NCBI GenBank assembly: GCA_027886185.1
Contig: WOAB01000583.1
Span: 1,364,001-1,428,000 of the forward strand
Reading direction: 5' to 3'
DNA: 64,000 nt
From: Rheum nobile
Taxonomy: Eukaryota > Streptophyta > Magnoliopsida > Caryophyllales > Polygonaceae
The notes under the pieces were generated by a model, which ran no database searches, was not told the origin of the DNA, and saw only the letters and a list, made by a program, of their open reading frames with translations. A program made the position numbers and the translations under genes. This document shows positions 24,249-36,570 of the stretch, one piece after another (position 1 is the first letter of the stretch; each line of letters starts with the position of its first letter).

Positions 24249-25693
24249 CAACTGTAACACCCCCAATACTTAACCCTTTTGGAAAGGTATTACCGCCAGT
24301 GACCCTAGTGTTCCTTACTGAGATCACCCAAGGCTTTACCGTTTAAAAACAAATCATGAAATACAATGATACAAAATGATAACCTTATTCATATAAAACA
24401 CGAGTCCCGGGATTACATCTCAATCCCGAATAGGACAAACACAGAGTTTAAATAAATTACAACGGAAATCTTAAACAAGGTACAGCGGAAGTCTTATAAA
24501 ATATATAACAAAGTAAATAAGTTATAGCGGAAGTCTTATAAAATATATAAACAAGGATCTTGACCGCAATGGTCATCTCCCAAGAATCTCAACCTGATTA
24601 AAAGAAATTATTAAAAACGTCGGAAAACCACAGTCGACTCCATAGTCCTTCTAGTCTTCTCATCAATACTCTAACTGATGTGCCGAATCGAACGGATGAC
24701 ACCAGCCCACATGCGGAGAACAAAGTTCGTGGGTTAGTCTACTTAAATAGACTAGCAAGGGTAAAAAGCAGAGTGGTTCGAGTGATCGTAATCGTTTACT
24801 ATCATTGTCCCTCGAATAATAACCGAAGGGACGATACATAACCCGACACTTTCACGGAATAACAACAAGAGGTATGCACAAGAGAAGATTCTGAAAGACT
24901 GAATCTTCACAGAAATCAACTCGAAAAGAGACTCCAAGAGATCGAGTCTTTAAGGAAATATGACAAATCTGGAATGTTTAAAGAATCATACAACAATGAT
25001 TTAAAAGTTGACTGAGATGCTTCGGTTCACAACCAACCTCATCGCATACAGTGAATCCAGATTGGAAAGAGAACGTACTACATTCAAGTCGAGACGAGCT
25101 TTCCTAGCTGCACTAATACTTAGCTGCACTACTCGCCATGGGTTTATTAATCATGTGCACTCGGGCACATATCTTATTTAATTACAAAACCCACATTACT
25201 GAAATACGTTAATGTTATTAAGAGCGACAACAAGGCTTAAATCACAGGGTGACAATTATGTCAACCCAAATTAAAACACACATAACACACACGCGGGACT
25301 TAACATTATTATGCCGAGTAACAACGGCGTTATTAATACACCGGGCGACCTTACGTTCACCCTGATTGCACTGCCACAGTGCTTACAATTTAATTTACAA
25401 GGTGACAGTTACGTCCACCCCAATGCACTAGCTAAGTGCTTAATACACAGGACTGCAATTAAGCTCATCCAATGGCGCTTGCAAGGCGCTTAAAACACTT
25501 CAGATCCTTACATGTGGATAAGAAGCATAGGTCATGACCCTTAAATTATTCGGAAATAATCCCGAGGAATATTATGATTTAAAGAAACGACAAATCCTTA
25601 CTTGGATTAGCGTTCCCACGAATATTAAATTATAAAGAAACGACTAATCCTTACTTGGATTAGCGTTCCTATGCACATTCGTGTTAACTAAAC

Positions 25694-27086
25694 TGATAAG
25701 CACTACTTTGTAGGGCTTAAGTAAGAGTCTTTAGAGGGTTTATTGGTGCCATTCGGGTAGATCTAGGCACATTCATGTGCAAGGCGTTTGGAGGCGAAGT
25801 TTAGTGTTTATGGAGGTGTTTGAGTGATTTTGGATATCTAGGAGACACCGAGAAAGGAAGCCACCAAAGAAAGACGCTAAAGGAGTGAAGAGACGAGTTG
25901 AGGAGCGGTGCGAGAGATTGCAAGGAAGAGCCATAGACGAGGAGACGTTCTGGAGCCTTGCCGCACCCGCGCCGAAGGCCACCGCCGCCAGCGGTGGAAG
26001 GAGCAGAAAGAAGACAAGCTACTGGATAATGGCCGCACCTAGCGGTAGCCTCACCGCACCCGCGGCGAGGTCGTCAGGGAATTGGACTGAAGACACTGGA
26101 GTTCCACCGCACCCCGCGGTGGCGACGCGCTGAAAGTCTTTTACGAGATTTATTATTTTCGTTTCATTTTATTTCGAGACTTAATTTCCAAGTTTGTTAT
26201 TTTTCCTTTATTTTATTCCTGAATATTTGCCTTAGTATTTAAGTCTAATTGTTAAGACTTTGTGAGGGGAATCAATTCAAAAACCCTAGTTGCCACCTTT
26301 CTACGTTTTTTCTCTCACAAACCCTAATGGAGAACTAAACCTCCTTTGTTGCACTTGACAGTTTGAAGCCAGCAATTGATTGGTTGTGAGTTTTCTACTC
26401 TTGTTCGTTTTCCTATCTAGTTGGATTAATTCTCTTGTGTTTGATTGATTATTGGTTTTTGTTGATTTATCTAGATTGATCACCTAGGTTTATTGATATC
26501 TTCCTAATTGCTAGGACTTGTGATTCCGGGTTCGGGTTGTACATCTAGTAGCGAACACGATTGTGCGTATAGGGGATCCGAGCGCATAATTGTGAGAGAG
26601 AGTTAATTGCATGCTTATAGTAACTGGTTGTTTCTATTGCATGTGTCTTGTTAATCCTTGGTTGAATGCTATTGCTTTATTGAGTTCTGAAGGTTTTCGG
26701 ATTTGATTTAGTAATAAGTACTATTAGGGCTGGTAGAACTAATAGTTATCTAAGATCGGGATAAGAACAACTATAGGAATATTAAGAACTTGAGATTGAT
26801 AGAATTCTGTGATCGACCTTTCTATTGTTGTGTGGATCTCTGTTGAGTGTGGCGCTTTTTCCCATCATATTTACAACCTTTTCCTGCGAACTTATTTACT
26901 TGTTTCCTTATTGCTTGTTACGAGAAACACAAACAACCCCCCCCCCCCCTAGTTCCTAGTTGGTGATAACAAATTGCATAAGTTGATAACCTGACTCTCT
27001 GTGGGATCGACCCTGACTTGCTTGCTATACTACTTAGTAGGTATTTTGGGATTTATTTGATAGGCATCACGACTTTAGCCCTGTCA
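25694..27086. mobile_element. Solo-LTR-like insertion in the 5' LTR (1,393 bp)
   Basis: The insertion starts TGATAAGCAC and ends TTAGCCCTGTCA (TG...CA). It is flanked by the 5-bp duplication TAAAC (25689-25693 and 27087-27091), and the empty site is seen in the other LTR at about 20190. It has no internal gene domain. Near its end is GGGATCGACCCTGACTTGC, a phrase common before the 3' end of plant Ty3 (Tat/Athila-type) LTRs. A run of C lies at about 26938-26950. A solo LTR formed by LTR-LTR recombination is the simplest reading. Confidence 0.75.
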
Positions 27087-27660
27087 TAAACAGTCTAACA
27101 CAGCAATTATTCACATTAAAGTCATCCAGGCAATTAACTTAAACATAGAGATAATAGAAACAGCTAATCCTTACTTGGATTAGTTTTCCTATTAACCCAC
27201 ATGCTATTCTAGCATTAAGATTAATTCCACAACAATACCATCACGGTAATTATCACATATGATAGCGTTGTTCTAACAGATATACAACCTATGATAATGT
27301 TATTATTACAGTTTCCAAGACAGTTTATAAAACCATTTCCAGATAAACACAATAATCATTCCAAATTAATTACTCAGATAAACAGCTGATAATTAATGTA
27401 AATATGGAACGATGAGCAAGAGCGAACCGCCACTTACCTTAGTCCACAGATCTGGAACAAAGCAGAGACAACGGGATTCCAGGCTCGACACAGGTATAGC
27501 TCTGACAGCACAACGACCTTCGAGTCGACCCATAAGAAAACCCTAAGTTAGATCCGACATAAACTAGTACGAATCTATGGAAAGACGAAAGAACCCGAAA
27601 GAAAAGACGCCACGACGACAACCAACCAAGCCAAAGCCACGAAGGCATTCTGGGCACTGG

Positions 27661-28232
27661 CGGCGGTCGCCGTTCTCATCACGACGGGCGCCGTGAAGAA
27701 CTCCGACGACAGACGAGAGAAAAACTCACCCAAATGATGCGCGTTTCGTCCCCTTTTTGCCTTGCCTGGGTTCCAACCTCCAAAGGCAACCAAAAGGCTT
27801 CACAAGGGCTGCTGGAAACACCACTAAACGATACCGGCGAAAGCTTCAGAATTTCCGGCAAGGGCACCAAACTTCGGCGAGACAATTTTGAGGGATTGAA
27901 GCGTCTGATTTTGTGTGAAAACTAATCCCAAACCTTCTCTATTTATAGCCAAATGCCAGGGAGCATAATGATGGCTAGGAAGGCGATGTGGAGGGCTACA
28001 ACGGCGATCGTCAGACGACTCCGGCGACCATCGGGTAAAAACCTCCAGACAACAACGACGGCGGGCGCCGTAATAAATGCGGCGGGCGCCGTTACCAACG
28101 CGGTGGGCGCCGCCATAGACCTGGCATCCCCAGCTAGGAGGAGACTCGTCGGCTCCTCGAGCCTTGCGACGGCGGGCGCCGTCATACCCACGGCGGTCGC
28201 CGTTCTTGGGTCCCGCGACGGCGGTCGCCGTG
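27661..28232. repeat. GC-rich palindrome array in the 5' LTR
   Basis: About eight copies of ACGGCGGNCGCCGT-type palindromes, two near 27661-27700 and six at 28059-28232. This is about three fewer than in the sister LTR, so the array changed copy number after insertion. Confidence 0.8.
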
Positions 28233-28490
28233 ACCAGCTTTTCCCGCCCGTTCAGCTTTGAACGATCATGACATTAACCCGAGATAAAAATTATCGTATG
28301 CGAACGAGTAATTAACATCCAAAGCACGTCGTCTATATTTTATTTCACTGAGAAAAATATTACAGATACAGAGCGCATTACAGAATGCCTCCAACTTTCT
28401 GAATTAAATCCGACGTACTAAACAGGTGTTCGGGAAAATTCCAAAAATTCCCAAAATAATCCTTACAGAATTACGGGGTATCACACATTT

Positions 28491-29162
28491 AACCTAGCCT
28501 CTCTCATTTTCTCTTGATTATTCTCTCTGGCTTCCTCTCTCTCGCTTGTTCTTCATCCGAAGAACCCTAGAATCTAGATTTCACTATCTCCCTCTCTCGC
28601 TCTCGATTATTCTCTCTCGGCTGTCTCTGATCTCTCTCGTTCTCCCTCCATCTCGCTTGCTCTCAATTTGTGCCAAGCCCCCAAATCGGAAGAACCCTAA
28701 AACTATAGATCTGGTTTCTGTCCCCAACAGATCTTGTTTTTGTAGTTGAGATTTTCCTTCTTGGGTGTTGGATCCTCTGTTTATTCGCCTTATTTGGGAC
28801 GAATCTGATCTTGCATGTTTGTTCCTCTTCGATCGTAAACCCTAAATTCGATCTCGCTTCTGTCTCCAAAAATAGGTGATGATTCTGTAAATTATCCATG
28901 ATGAAGTCTTAATGTCCCACTGTGTATGTTAATGGATTTGTGTCTGTGATGGTTATGGGGACACCTGAGATTAGCCCTTTTTTTATCATTGATGAAGTCT
29001 AAGTAAACTGAGATGCATTTCCTCTATATTCACTACTTTAATGTGCCATAGGAAACCAGCCATTTTTTGGTTGAATGAGGCTTATGTGTATGTTATGGAT
29101 TTGTGTCTGTGATGGTTATGGGGACATCTGAGATTAACCCTTTTTTTTATCAATGATGAAGT
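28491..29162. other. Left interior of the mariner element, CT-rich, with the start of a ~170-bp repeat
   Basis: No coding domain is visible. 28491-28700 is rich in CTCTCT and AACCCTA words. At 28672-28697 is a 26-bp word that recurs beside the right mariner end (38383-38408). From about 28927 a unit containing tggatttgtgtctgtgatgg is repeated; the copia element is inserted in the second copy and the third follows it at about 36112. Confidence 0.45.
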
Positions 29163-29167
29163 CTAAG

Positions 29168-30087
29168 TGTTGAATTCCTTAGGTTTTGATAGTGACAAAC
29201 ATTCAACTAATCTGGGTACTAAGTGTTTCAGGAACAAAGACAGTTGTCTCAGGGAACCTTCGCAGCAAAGGATTGAAGAGGGAACAAAGCTCTGTTCTTG
29301 TTCTTTGTTACCTCTGAAGGAACAACAGTGACAAACAAGATCGAAGTTGCGAATGGAAGGAAGAAATCCAGCGTGTTATTTATGGAAACAAATCAAGGCG
29401 CACACGCGGTCAAGGATTGAAGAAATCGGCTGGAAGGATCTAGCCGTTGGAGGAGATATGGAGAGAGAAGCTCGATTCCTTATCTGAGGGATTCTTTCCT
29501 TAGATAAGCGGATTGGAGAGAGAAAAATCTTATCACATCCGTTTATATTAATTTAAGGGAATCCTCTCCTTTTATTAATATATACGGCTAGGGATATTAT
29601 TCCTCCAGCACAACATATCTTCTTGTTACCATATTTGAATAAATCTTATCTTGTTACATTTAGGGTTTGTCGAGTTGTATTTAATAGATGTGTGGATTCA
29701 TGTCTATGTAACCACGACGACGGGAAAAACTGAGAGAACGAAAATTGAGAAAGAAAATGAGTGAGGTGTGTGTAAGTCTTTGAGGGTTGAGTTTGGATTC
29801 ATCGTTGTAGGAGTGATCTTCGAATCTAGCAGAGAGGTCTAGTGTTTTGGAGTCCATGCTACAAGTGTAATCAAACAAGAAATCAATAAGACAAGTACAC
29901 ACTTCAAAATCCTCTCAAGCGGAAGCTTGAAGGTAGTAGTTTTTCCTTGAGAAGCTAGTTTTGCCAACCAGGGTTTCCACTATACATCGTGAGTTCGTTC
30001 TATTATCTTTCTTGCTATATTATTCCTCTGTAACTTCTGTGGGAACAAAGCCTTTGTTCCCTCAGACGTAACTCTAACGATCCAACA
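29168..30087 (+). repeat. 5' LTR of the copia element
   Basis: 920 bp, TGTTG...CAACA, and near-identical to 35089-36008. It supplies the promoter and leader start; I do not assign the TATA box. Confidence 0.93.
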
Positions 30088-30147
30088 ATTGGTATCAGAG
30101 CCTGGTGCTCTAGATTGTTTGTTTTAGTTACAGATTCTGCAGGAAAG

Positions 30148-33100
30148 ATGTCGTCAGGAAATGCCTTGGATAGAGACTCTCAAGAAGGTGATGAAGATGT
30201 GGCTCTCATCACTCAAGCCATGAAGAAGATATAGTCTCGAAGCAAAGGCACTAAAGGTTCGGTCATGGTTCACAATGACATGAAGGAGGTTGTCTGCTCT
30301 CACTGTTATGACAACGGACACTTCGCAAAAAATTGCCTCAACAAAGCGGCAGGTTCTTCTCAGGTCCTCAACGAGGAACAAACGAGGATTGCGAAGTGGG
30401 GTGACTGCAGCTCAGATGATGAAGCTTCTCCTCTCTCAAAGGATATATGTTTGATGAGCTCAAAAGGTCACAACGTATCAGAAGGTGGTTCTCACAAATC
30501 TGAGGAGGAAGTAAGGAAAGGCTCTTGGCACCTTGACAGTGCATGCTCAAGTCACATGACAGGGAACAGTGAATGGTTCACCTCTCTTCAGCCAGCCTCA
30601 GGGGCATCGATAACTTTTGGAAACAAGAGTAAGGGTGAGGTTTATGGTATCGGTATGGTAAGACTCTCTAAACACATCACTGTGAATAATGTGAATCTAG
30701 TGAATAATCTCAAGTTTGATCTTTTTAGTGTGGCTCAACTATGTCAAAACAGAAAAAATAGGGTAGTCTTTACCACTGATGATTGTCATGTTGAGTGTCT
30801 AAGTACAGGGAAAATCTTACTCAAAGGGATTTGCGACAACAACGTTTATAAGGTCGACCCTGCTTTCATCCCTAACAAGGACCTATATCTATCGTCTATT
30901 GCTGAGACGACATACTTGTGGCACAAACGCTTTGGACATGCTAGCCTTCAACTCCTCTCCAAACTTCATAGACAAGAGTTGGTGAATGGTCTTCCTAAGG
31001 TTGAAGCAATGAGAAGTGACGTGTGTGACGCATGCATTAAAGGAAAACAAGTGAGGTCTTCCTTCAAGTCCAAAAGGGATGCAAGTACAACACGTCCTCT
31101 GGAATTAGTCCACATGGATCTTTGTGGGCCTATGCGCACGAAGAGCCGTGGGGGAAATACATATGTCTTTGTTATTGTTGATGACTATTCCAGGTACACA
31201 TGGACGATTTTCATCTCAACAAAGGATGAAGTATTCGCTGAGTTTGAGTCCTGGCTTAAAGCAACTGAGAGAAGCATTGGTCATTCCTTGGGGTCTATTC
31301 GCACCGATCATGGAACTGAATTCGAGAACTCTCAGTTCCTATCCCTCTGTAGGAACAGAGGTATCAACCACAACTTCTCTGCTCCCAGGACCCCATAGCA
31401 AAACGGTGTTGTGGAAAGGAAGAACAGAACTCTGGAAGACATGACGCGTACTCTCCTCATCTCAAGTGGTCTTCCAAGGAGTTTCTGGGCCGAAGCCTTG
31501 AATGTCGCATGCTACGTTCTGAACAGGGCAACCATTCGTCCTCTTCTGAACAAAACTGCCTATGAGCTTCTGAAGGGAAGGAAACCTAATGTGTCTCATT
31601 TACGCACATTTGGTTACAAGTGCTTCGTCCACAACAACGAGAAAGATTCTCTTGGGAAGTTTGATCCCAGAAGTGATGAAGGAACCTTTATAGGATATTC
31701 TCAGCAAAGCAAAGCCTACAAAGTTTTCAACAAGAGAACCAGAAAGGTAGAAGAAAGTATTCATGTTGTTTTTGATGAATCTGTCATGGCTGGTAATAAT
31801 GTGCAGGAACAATCCGATAGAGTTCCCTCCAATATCGAGCCATCCGAAGATGACTTCTTTCAACTTGTTGAAAGCAGTGTCGGTGGTGAGACCTCTCAAG
31901 ATCAAGAAACTCAAAATGATCCCTCAACACCGAGAACTCCCAACTCCACAAACTCAGGGGACAATGAAGAGAATGCTAACCAGCCGGATACGTCTCAGGC
32001 ACCTCAGGGGGAACAGAGCCCAAGTCACGATACATCGGAGCCCTCTGAGGACTGCCCTGCTGTTGAGGGAACGGGGGGAGTTTGCCCTAATGCTGATGGG
32101 ACAGGTGGCGAAATCTCAAATGCTGGCAATGCTGATTCGGAGGAGTTCGACATCAACAAACTCCAAGTTCCAAACTACCAGCAAAAGTGGGTTCATCCAG
32201 TCAAACTGATCATCACAGACTATAGAAAGGGAGCACCACAGAGCACTCGTTCTTCTCTACAAAATTTATGTGCTTTCAATGCCTTTCTTTCCTTGCAAGA
32301 ACCCAAAACTGTAGGAGAAGCATTGAAGGATCCTGACTGGATAAACGTCATGCAATAAGAACTCCATCAGTTCGAAAGAAACAAGGTTTGGAGGTTAGTT
32401 CCCCGTCCAAGGAACATAACAATGATTGGAACCAAATGGGTGTTCAGAAACAAGCTGGATGATCAAGGTCAGGTCACAAGGAACAAAGCTCGGTTGGTAG
32501 TGAAAGGCTACAACCAGCAGAAGGGCATCGACTATGATGAGACCTTTGCTCCAGTTGCCAGGTTAGAAGCAATAAGACTCCTAATTGCTTATTCTTCTTT
32601 CCATGGATTCAAGATACAACAGATGGATGTCAAGACCGCCTTCTTGAATGGGGTTCTCAAGGAGGAAGTATATGTGGAGCAAACACCCGGTTTTGAAGAC
32701 ACCACTCAACCTGACCATGTCTACATTCTAGACAAAGCTCTGTATGGTCTCAAGCAAGCCCCGAGGGCCTGGTATGAAAGGCTCTCTCAATTTCTTCTGA
32801 CGCACGGATACGTTCGTGGAAAGGTCGACAAGACTTTGTTCCTTCTGAAGGAAGGGAAGCAAATTCTGGTGGTTCAGGTCTATGTGGATGATATCATCTT
32901 TGGATCCACTGATGATAAACTGATTCAGAAAATTCTCTAAGCTGATGGCCAGTGAATTCGAGATGAGCATGGTTGGAGAACTCAAGTTCTTCTTAGGTCT
33001 GCAAGTCTCTCAGGGGGATGAGGGAACTAAAGTACACCAACAGAAGTATCTCAGGGAGTGTGTCAAAAAGTTTGGTATGAATGATGCAAAATCCTTCACC

Positions 33101-33826
33101 ACTCCCATATCTCCAAACAATCCAATGGGAAAAGACGAACATGAACAAGGAATTGATCCATCCCTCTACCGAGGAATCATAGGTTCGCTTCTCTATCTCA
33201 CTGCTAGTAGACCTGATATTATGTATAGTGTATGTCTTTGTGCTCGCTTTCAGGCCGATCCCAAAGAAACACATCTCAAAGCAGTAAAAAGGATTCTGAG
33301 ATACTTGAAGGGAACAAATGATCTTTGTCTGTGGTACCCAAGAGGAGGAAGTCTTGATCTTGTCGGATACACAGATGCTGACTTCGCAGGGAACAAAGTG
33401 GACAGAAAATCTACCTCAGGAATGGCTCAGTTCCTTGGGCCGTGTTTGGTTTCCTGGGGGTCAAAGAAGCAGAACTCCGTGGCTCTCTCTACTGCAGAGG
33501 CTGAATACATAGCCGCTGCTGCTTGTTGCACTCAACTCCTATGGCTCAAACAACAACTCAGCGACTACGGTATTCTTCCTAACTCCATTCCCATTCTCTA
33601 TGACAATACAAGGGCCATAAACATCTCCAAGAATCTGGTACAACACTCACGTACCAAGCACATCGAGATAAGACATCACTTCTTACGTGACTGTGTGGAG
33701 AAAGGGTTGGTGACAATGGATTTCTGTGGAACTAAGGATCAAATCGCCGACATTTTCACCAAGGCACTAAACAGGGAACCATTCGAACAGTTTCGTATGG
33801 AACTAGGTATGATTTCTCTAAACTGA
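30148..33826 (+). pseudogene. Copia gag-pol polyprotein, truncated gag, three stops and one frameshift
   Basis: The frame starts at ATG 30148 but most of gag is missing; after 28 codons there is TAG (30232-30234). A zinc knuckle (CSHCYDNGHFAKNC) near 30295, the aspartic protease motif LDSACSSHM near 30530, and the pre-integrase HKRFGHAS follow. The integrase core has MDLCGP, RTDHGTEFEN and VVERKNRTL. In it, CAG has become TAG at 31396-31398. Next come a chromodomain-free linker, TAA at 32356-32358 (GAA expected), and RT with WVFRNKLDDQG and YVDDIIFGS. One extra A near 32925-32930 shifts the frame. RNase H (YTDADFAGN, STAEAEYIA, HIEIRHHF) is intact to 33826. It cannot make a full polyprotein. 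Confidence 0.93.
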
Positions 33827-35088
33827 CTGTCTACTTGTTGTGTTCCCTCGATGATTGGCTATTTTACATGGTAAAGTGTGAAGGGTTAATCATCATGTCT
33901 TGGTCTGCATCTATTCTCTTGATCATTAGTTGAACGACTTGCTTAGACTCATGCTAATACCTCACTTATATGCAAAATTTCATGCATGATTCTCTATGCT
34001 ATCTTGTTTATACACGACTCAGATTTCTTTCGGCCCAAAGGAGTCAACTTGATGATTTGATCCCTCATTATAAGCCCAAATGATTGTTGACTCTACAGCT
34101 TACCTTAGCCATCATATTTGATGCTCCCTATGAGCCCCTCTAATCATCCACATCTGGGAGTCTCTCATTCATGATTACACATTATTGAAAAATTCTCATA
34201 TATGTTTTGTGTGATGTTCTTTGTACCCTCTCTGGTAACATTACCCCCGCATCACACTCTTCTACTTTTTCGGAAAGTCGAGAATACGAATTGTTGCCAC
34301 TATGGTCTGTGGATAGGATTCGACAGGTATGATATGTGATGCTGGCTTCCAACTGCATAAGGAGGGTTCGTGCTTAAAAGCTGATGTTGCACGTGAGAAG
34401 TAGTGGGCTCCGAATGAATCCCTGGTGAAAGAAGGCAAGCTGAAGGTTGTGATGTTCAAAACAAAAAAAAAACAAAAAAAAAAAGATACACAAAGAAGGG
34501 AAAAGAAGGAACCAAAGATTCTCTCCTCCATTAGCTGAGCCTATGATGGATGCTGACGACAATAAGGAAGCACAAGCTTTGAGTGGGAACAAAAGATGAA
34601 CTCCATTGATAGTCATACTTCAGATCTACTGCTGGCCCCAGTGGTACTTAATTCGTATTTCTCTGGCTAACCAATACATCTTTTGTTCCCTAGCACATCT
34701 ATCCCTCTACTTTTCGAACTTCCTTGTCTCTGATTCGTGTGTGAACATTTACTGGCATGTTGATCATAAATGGTATCTTTGCATATCTTGTTGTTGTCTT
34801 AACATGCTGTCCGCGTTCGTGCGTTTCAATCTAATGCGATTGGGAATAATGTTCATCTGGCTGTGATCCTTCATCTCTAACTCTTCGCTATGTTTTTGAT
34901 GATGCCAAAAGGGGGAAAATAACAGGTAGCCTTGGTTGAGGGGGAACAACACATGGTTTCATATGTTGCTGTATTGAGGGGGAACTATTATGGTCTTGTG
35001 TGGAGACTCTTCCCCATACAACCGTCTTTATCTCGTATGTATATGCTTCATTGTCAAGGATGTTTGTCACCATCAAAAAGGGGGAATT

Positions 35089-36008
35089 TGTTGAATTCCT
35101 TAGGTTTTGATAGTGACAAACATTCAACTAATCTGGGTACTAAGTGTTTCAGGAACAAAGACAGTTGTCTCAGGGAACCTTCGCAGCAAATGATTAAAGA
35201 GGGAACAAAGCTCTGTTCTTGTGCTTTGTTACCTCTGAAGGAACAACAGCGACGAACAAGATCGAAGCTGTGAATGGAAGGGAGAAATCCAGCGTGTTAT
35301 TTATGGAAACAAATCAAGGCGCACACGCGATCAAGGATTGAAGAAATCGGCTGGAAGGATCTAGCCGTTGGAGGAGATATGGAGAGAGAAGCTCGATTCC
35401 TTATCTTAGGGATTCTTTCCTTAGATAAGCGGATTGGAGAGAGAAGAATCTTATCACATTCGTTTATATTAATTTAAGGGAATCCTCTCCTTTTATTAAT
35501 ATATACGGCTAGGGATATTATTCCTCCAGCACAACATATCTTCTTGTTACCATATTTGAATAAATATTATCTTGTTACATTTAGGGTTTGTCAAGTTGTA
35601 TTTAATAGATTTGTGGATTCATGTCTATGTAACCACGACGACGGGAAAAACTGAGAGAACGAAAATTGAGAAAGAAAAGGAGTGAGGTGTGTGTAAGTCT
35701 TTGAGGGTTGAGTTTGGATTCATCGTTGTAGGAGTGATCTTCGAATCTAGCAGAGAGGTCTAGTGTTTTGGAGTCCATGCTACAAGTGTAATCAAATAAG
35801 AAATCAATAAGACAAGTACACACTTCAAAATCCTCTCAAACGGAAGCTTGAAGGTAGTGGTTTTTCCTTGAGAAGCTAGTTTTGCCAATCAGGGTTTCCA
35901 CTATACATCGTGAGTTCGTTCTATTATCTTTCTTGTTATATTATTCCGCTGCAACTTCTGTGGGAACAAAGCCTTTGTTTCCTCAGATGTAACTCTAACG
36001 ATCCAACA
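35089..36008 (+). repeat. 3' LTR of the copia element
   Basis: 920 bp and collinear with the 5' LTR with no indels seen. It is followed by the target duplication CTAAG and then the continuation of the mariner interior. Confidence 0.93.
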
Positions 36009-36570
36009 CTAAGTAAACTGAGATGCATTTCCTCTATATTCACTACCTTAATGTGCCATAGGAAACCATCCATTTTTTAGCTGAATGAGGCTTATGTGTA
36101 TGTTATGGATTTGTGAATGGATTTGTGTCTGTGATGGTTATGGGGACATCTGAGATCAGTCTTTTTTTTTTGCATTTTTTCCCATTTCTGTATGTGCAAC
36201 ATTTATAGCTTCTTGTTTTCTGTATGTGCAACATTTCTGTGTTCATCTGAGTTCACAATAAAGATTGCTTTGATTGTGATTGTTGTTCACAATTCATTAT
36301 CTCAGTATATGTAGCTATCATAAAGCATGTTTTGTAGACTAAAGTTCACAAAAAAAAATTACTTCCTTCTTTGTTCATGAGTTCACAAAAGATTACAACT
36401 TCTCCCAAAGTTTTAACTTTATACAAAATTACACAAAATGTAGACTGCAAGGCAACTTTTTAAATGAAGTAATTGTCTTCTAGTGCATATGATGTGGTTG
36501 CTCCTTCTTGAGTGAATTGCATTGCACTTGTTTCTTGGGTGTCTTGTTCTCCATATATTGTTGTACCATA

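Larger units (their letters stand above)
18812..28485 (-). mobile_element. Ty3/Gypsy-like LTR retrotransposon, gag-only, non-autonomous, with nested insertion
   Basis: Long terminal repeats at 18812-21649 and 24253-28485 enclose a 2.6 kb interior. The 5-bp target duplication CATTT is perfect (18807-18811 and 28486-28490). On the minus strand the order is 5' LTR (24253-28485), PBS complementary to tRNA-iMet, gag, about 0.8 kb of non-coding sequence, a purine tract and the 3' LTR. No protease, reverse transcriptase, RNase H or integrase is present, and 21663-22477 and 23813-24235 hold no recognisable coding. The left LTR end shows TA for the canonical TG. LTRs begin TGTGATACCCC and end GGGTGTTACA in element orientation. 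Confidence 0.9.
24253..28485 (-). repeat. 5' LTR of the Ty3-like element, expanded by an insertion
   Basis: Without the 1,393-bp insertion at 25694-27086 and its 5-bp duplication, this LTR is about 2.8 kb and collinear with 18812-21649. It holds 62 bp (25389-25450) missing from the other copy, flanked by cacagtgctta/aagtgctta-like words. Confidence 0.87.
29168..36008 (+). mobile_element. Ty1/Copia LTR retrotransposon, complete ends, broken coding region
   Basis: LTRs of equal length (920 bp) at 29168-30087 and 35089-36008 begin TGTTG and end CAACA. The 5-bp target duplication is CTAAG (29163-29167 and 36009-36013). A PBS (TGGTATCAGAGCC, 30090-30102) follows the 5' LTR and a purine tract (aaaaagggggaatt, ending 35088) precedes the 3' LTR. 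By eye the LTRs differ at about 25 of 920 positions. The order protease-integrase-RT-RNaseH defines Copia. The 33827-35074 stretch is non-coding. Confidence 0.95.

Noticed and set aside
25885..26133. 82-codon Ala/Arg-rich ORF in the solo-LTR insertion
   Set aside because: GC-biased simple sequence inside an LTR; no recognisable domain.
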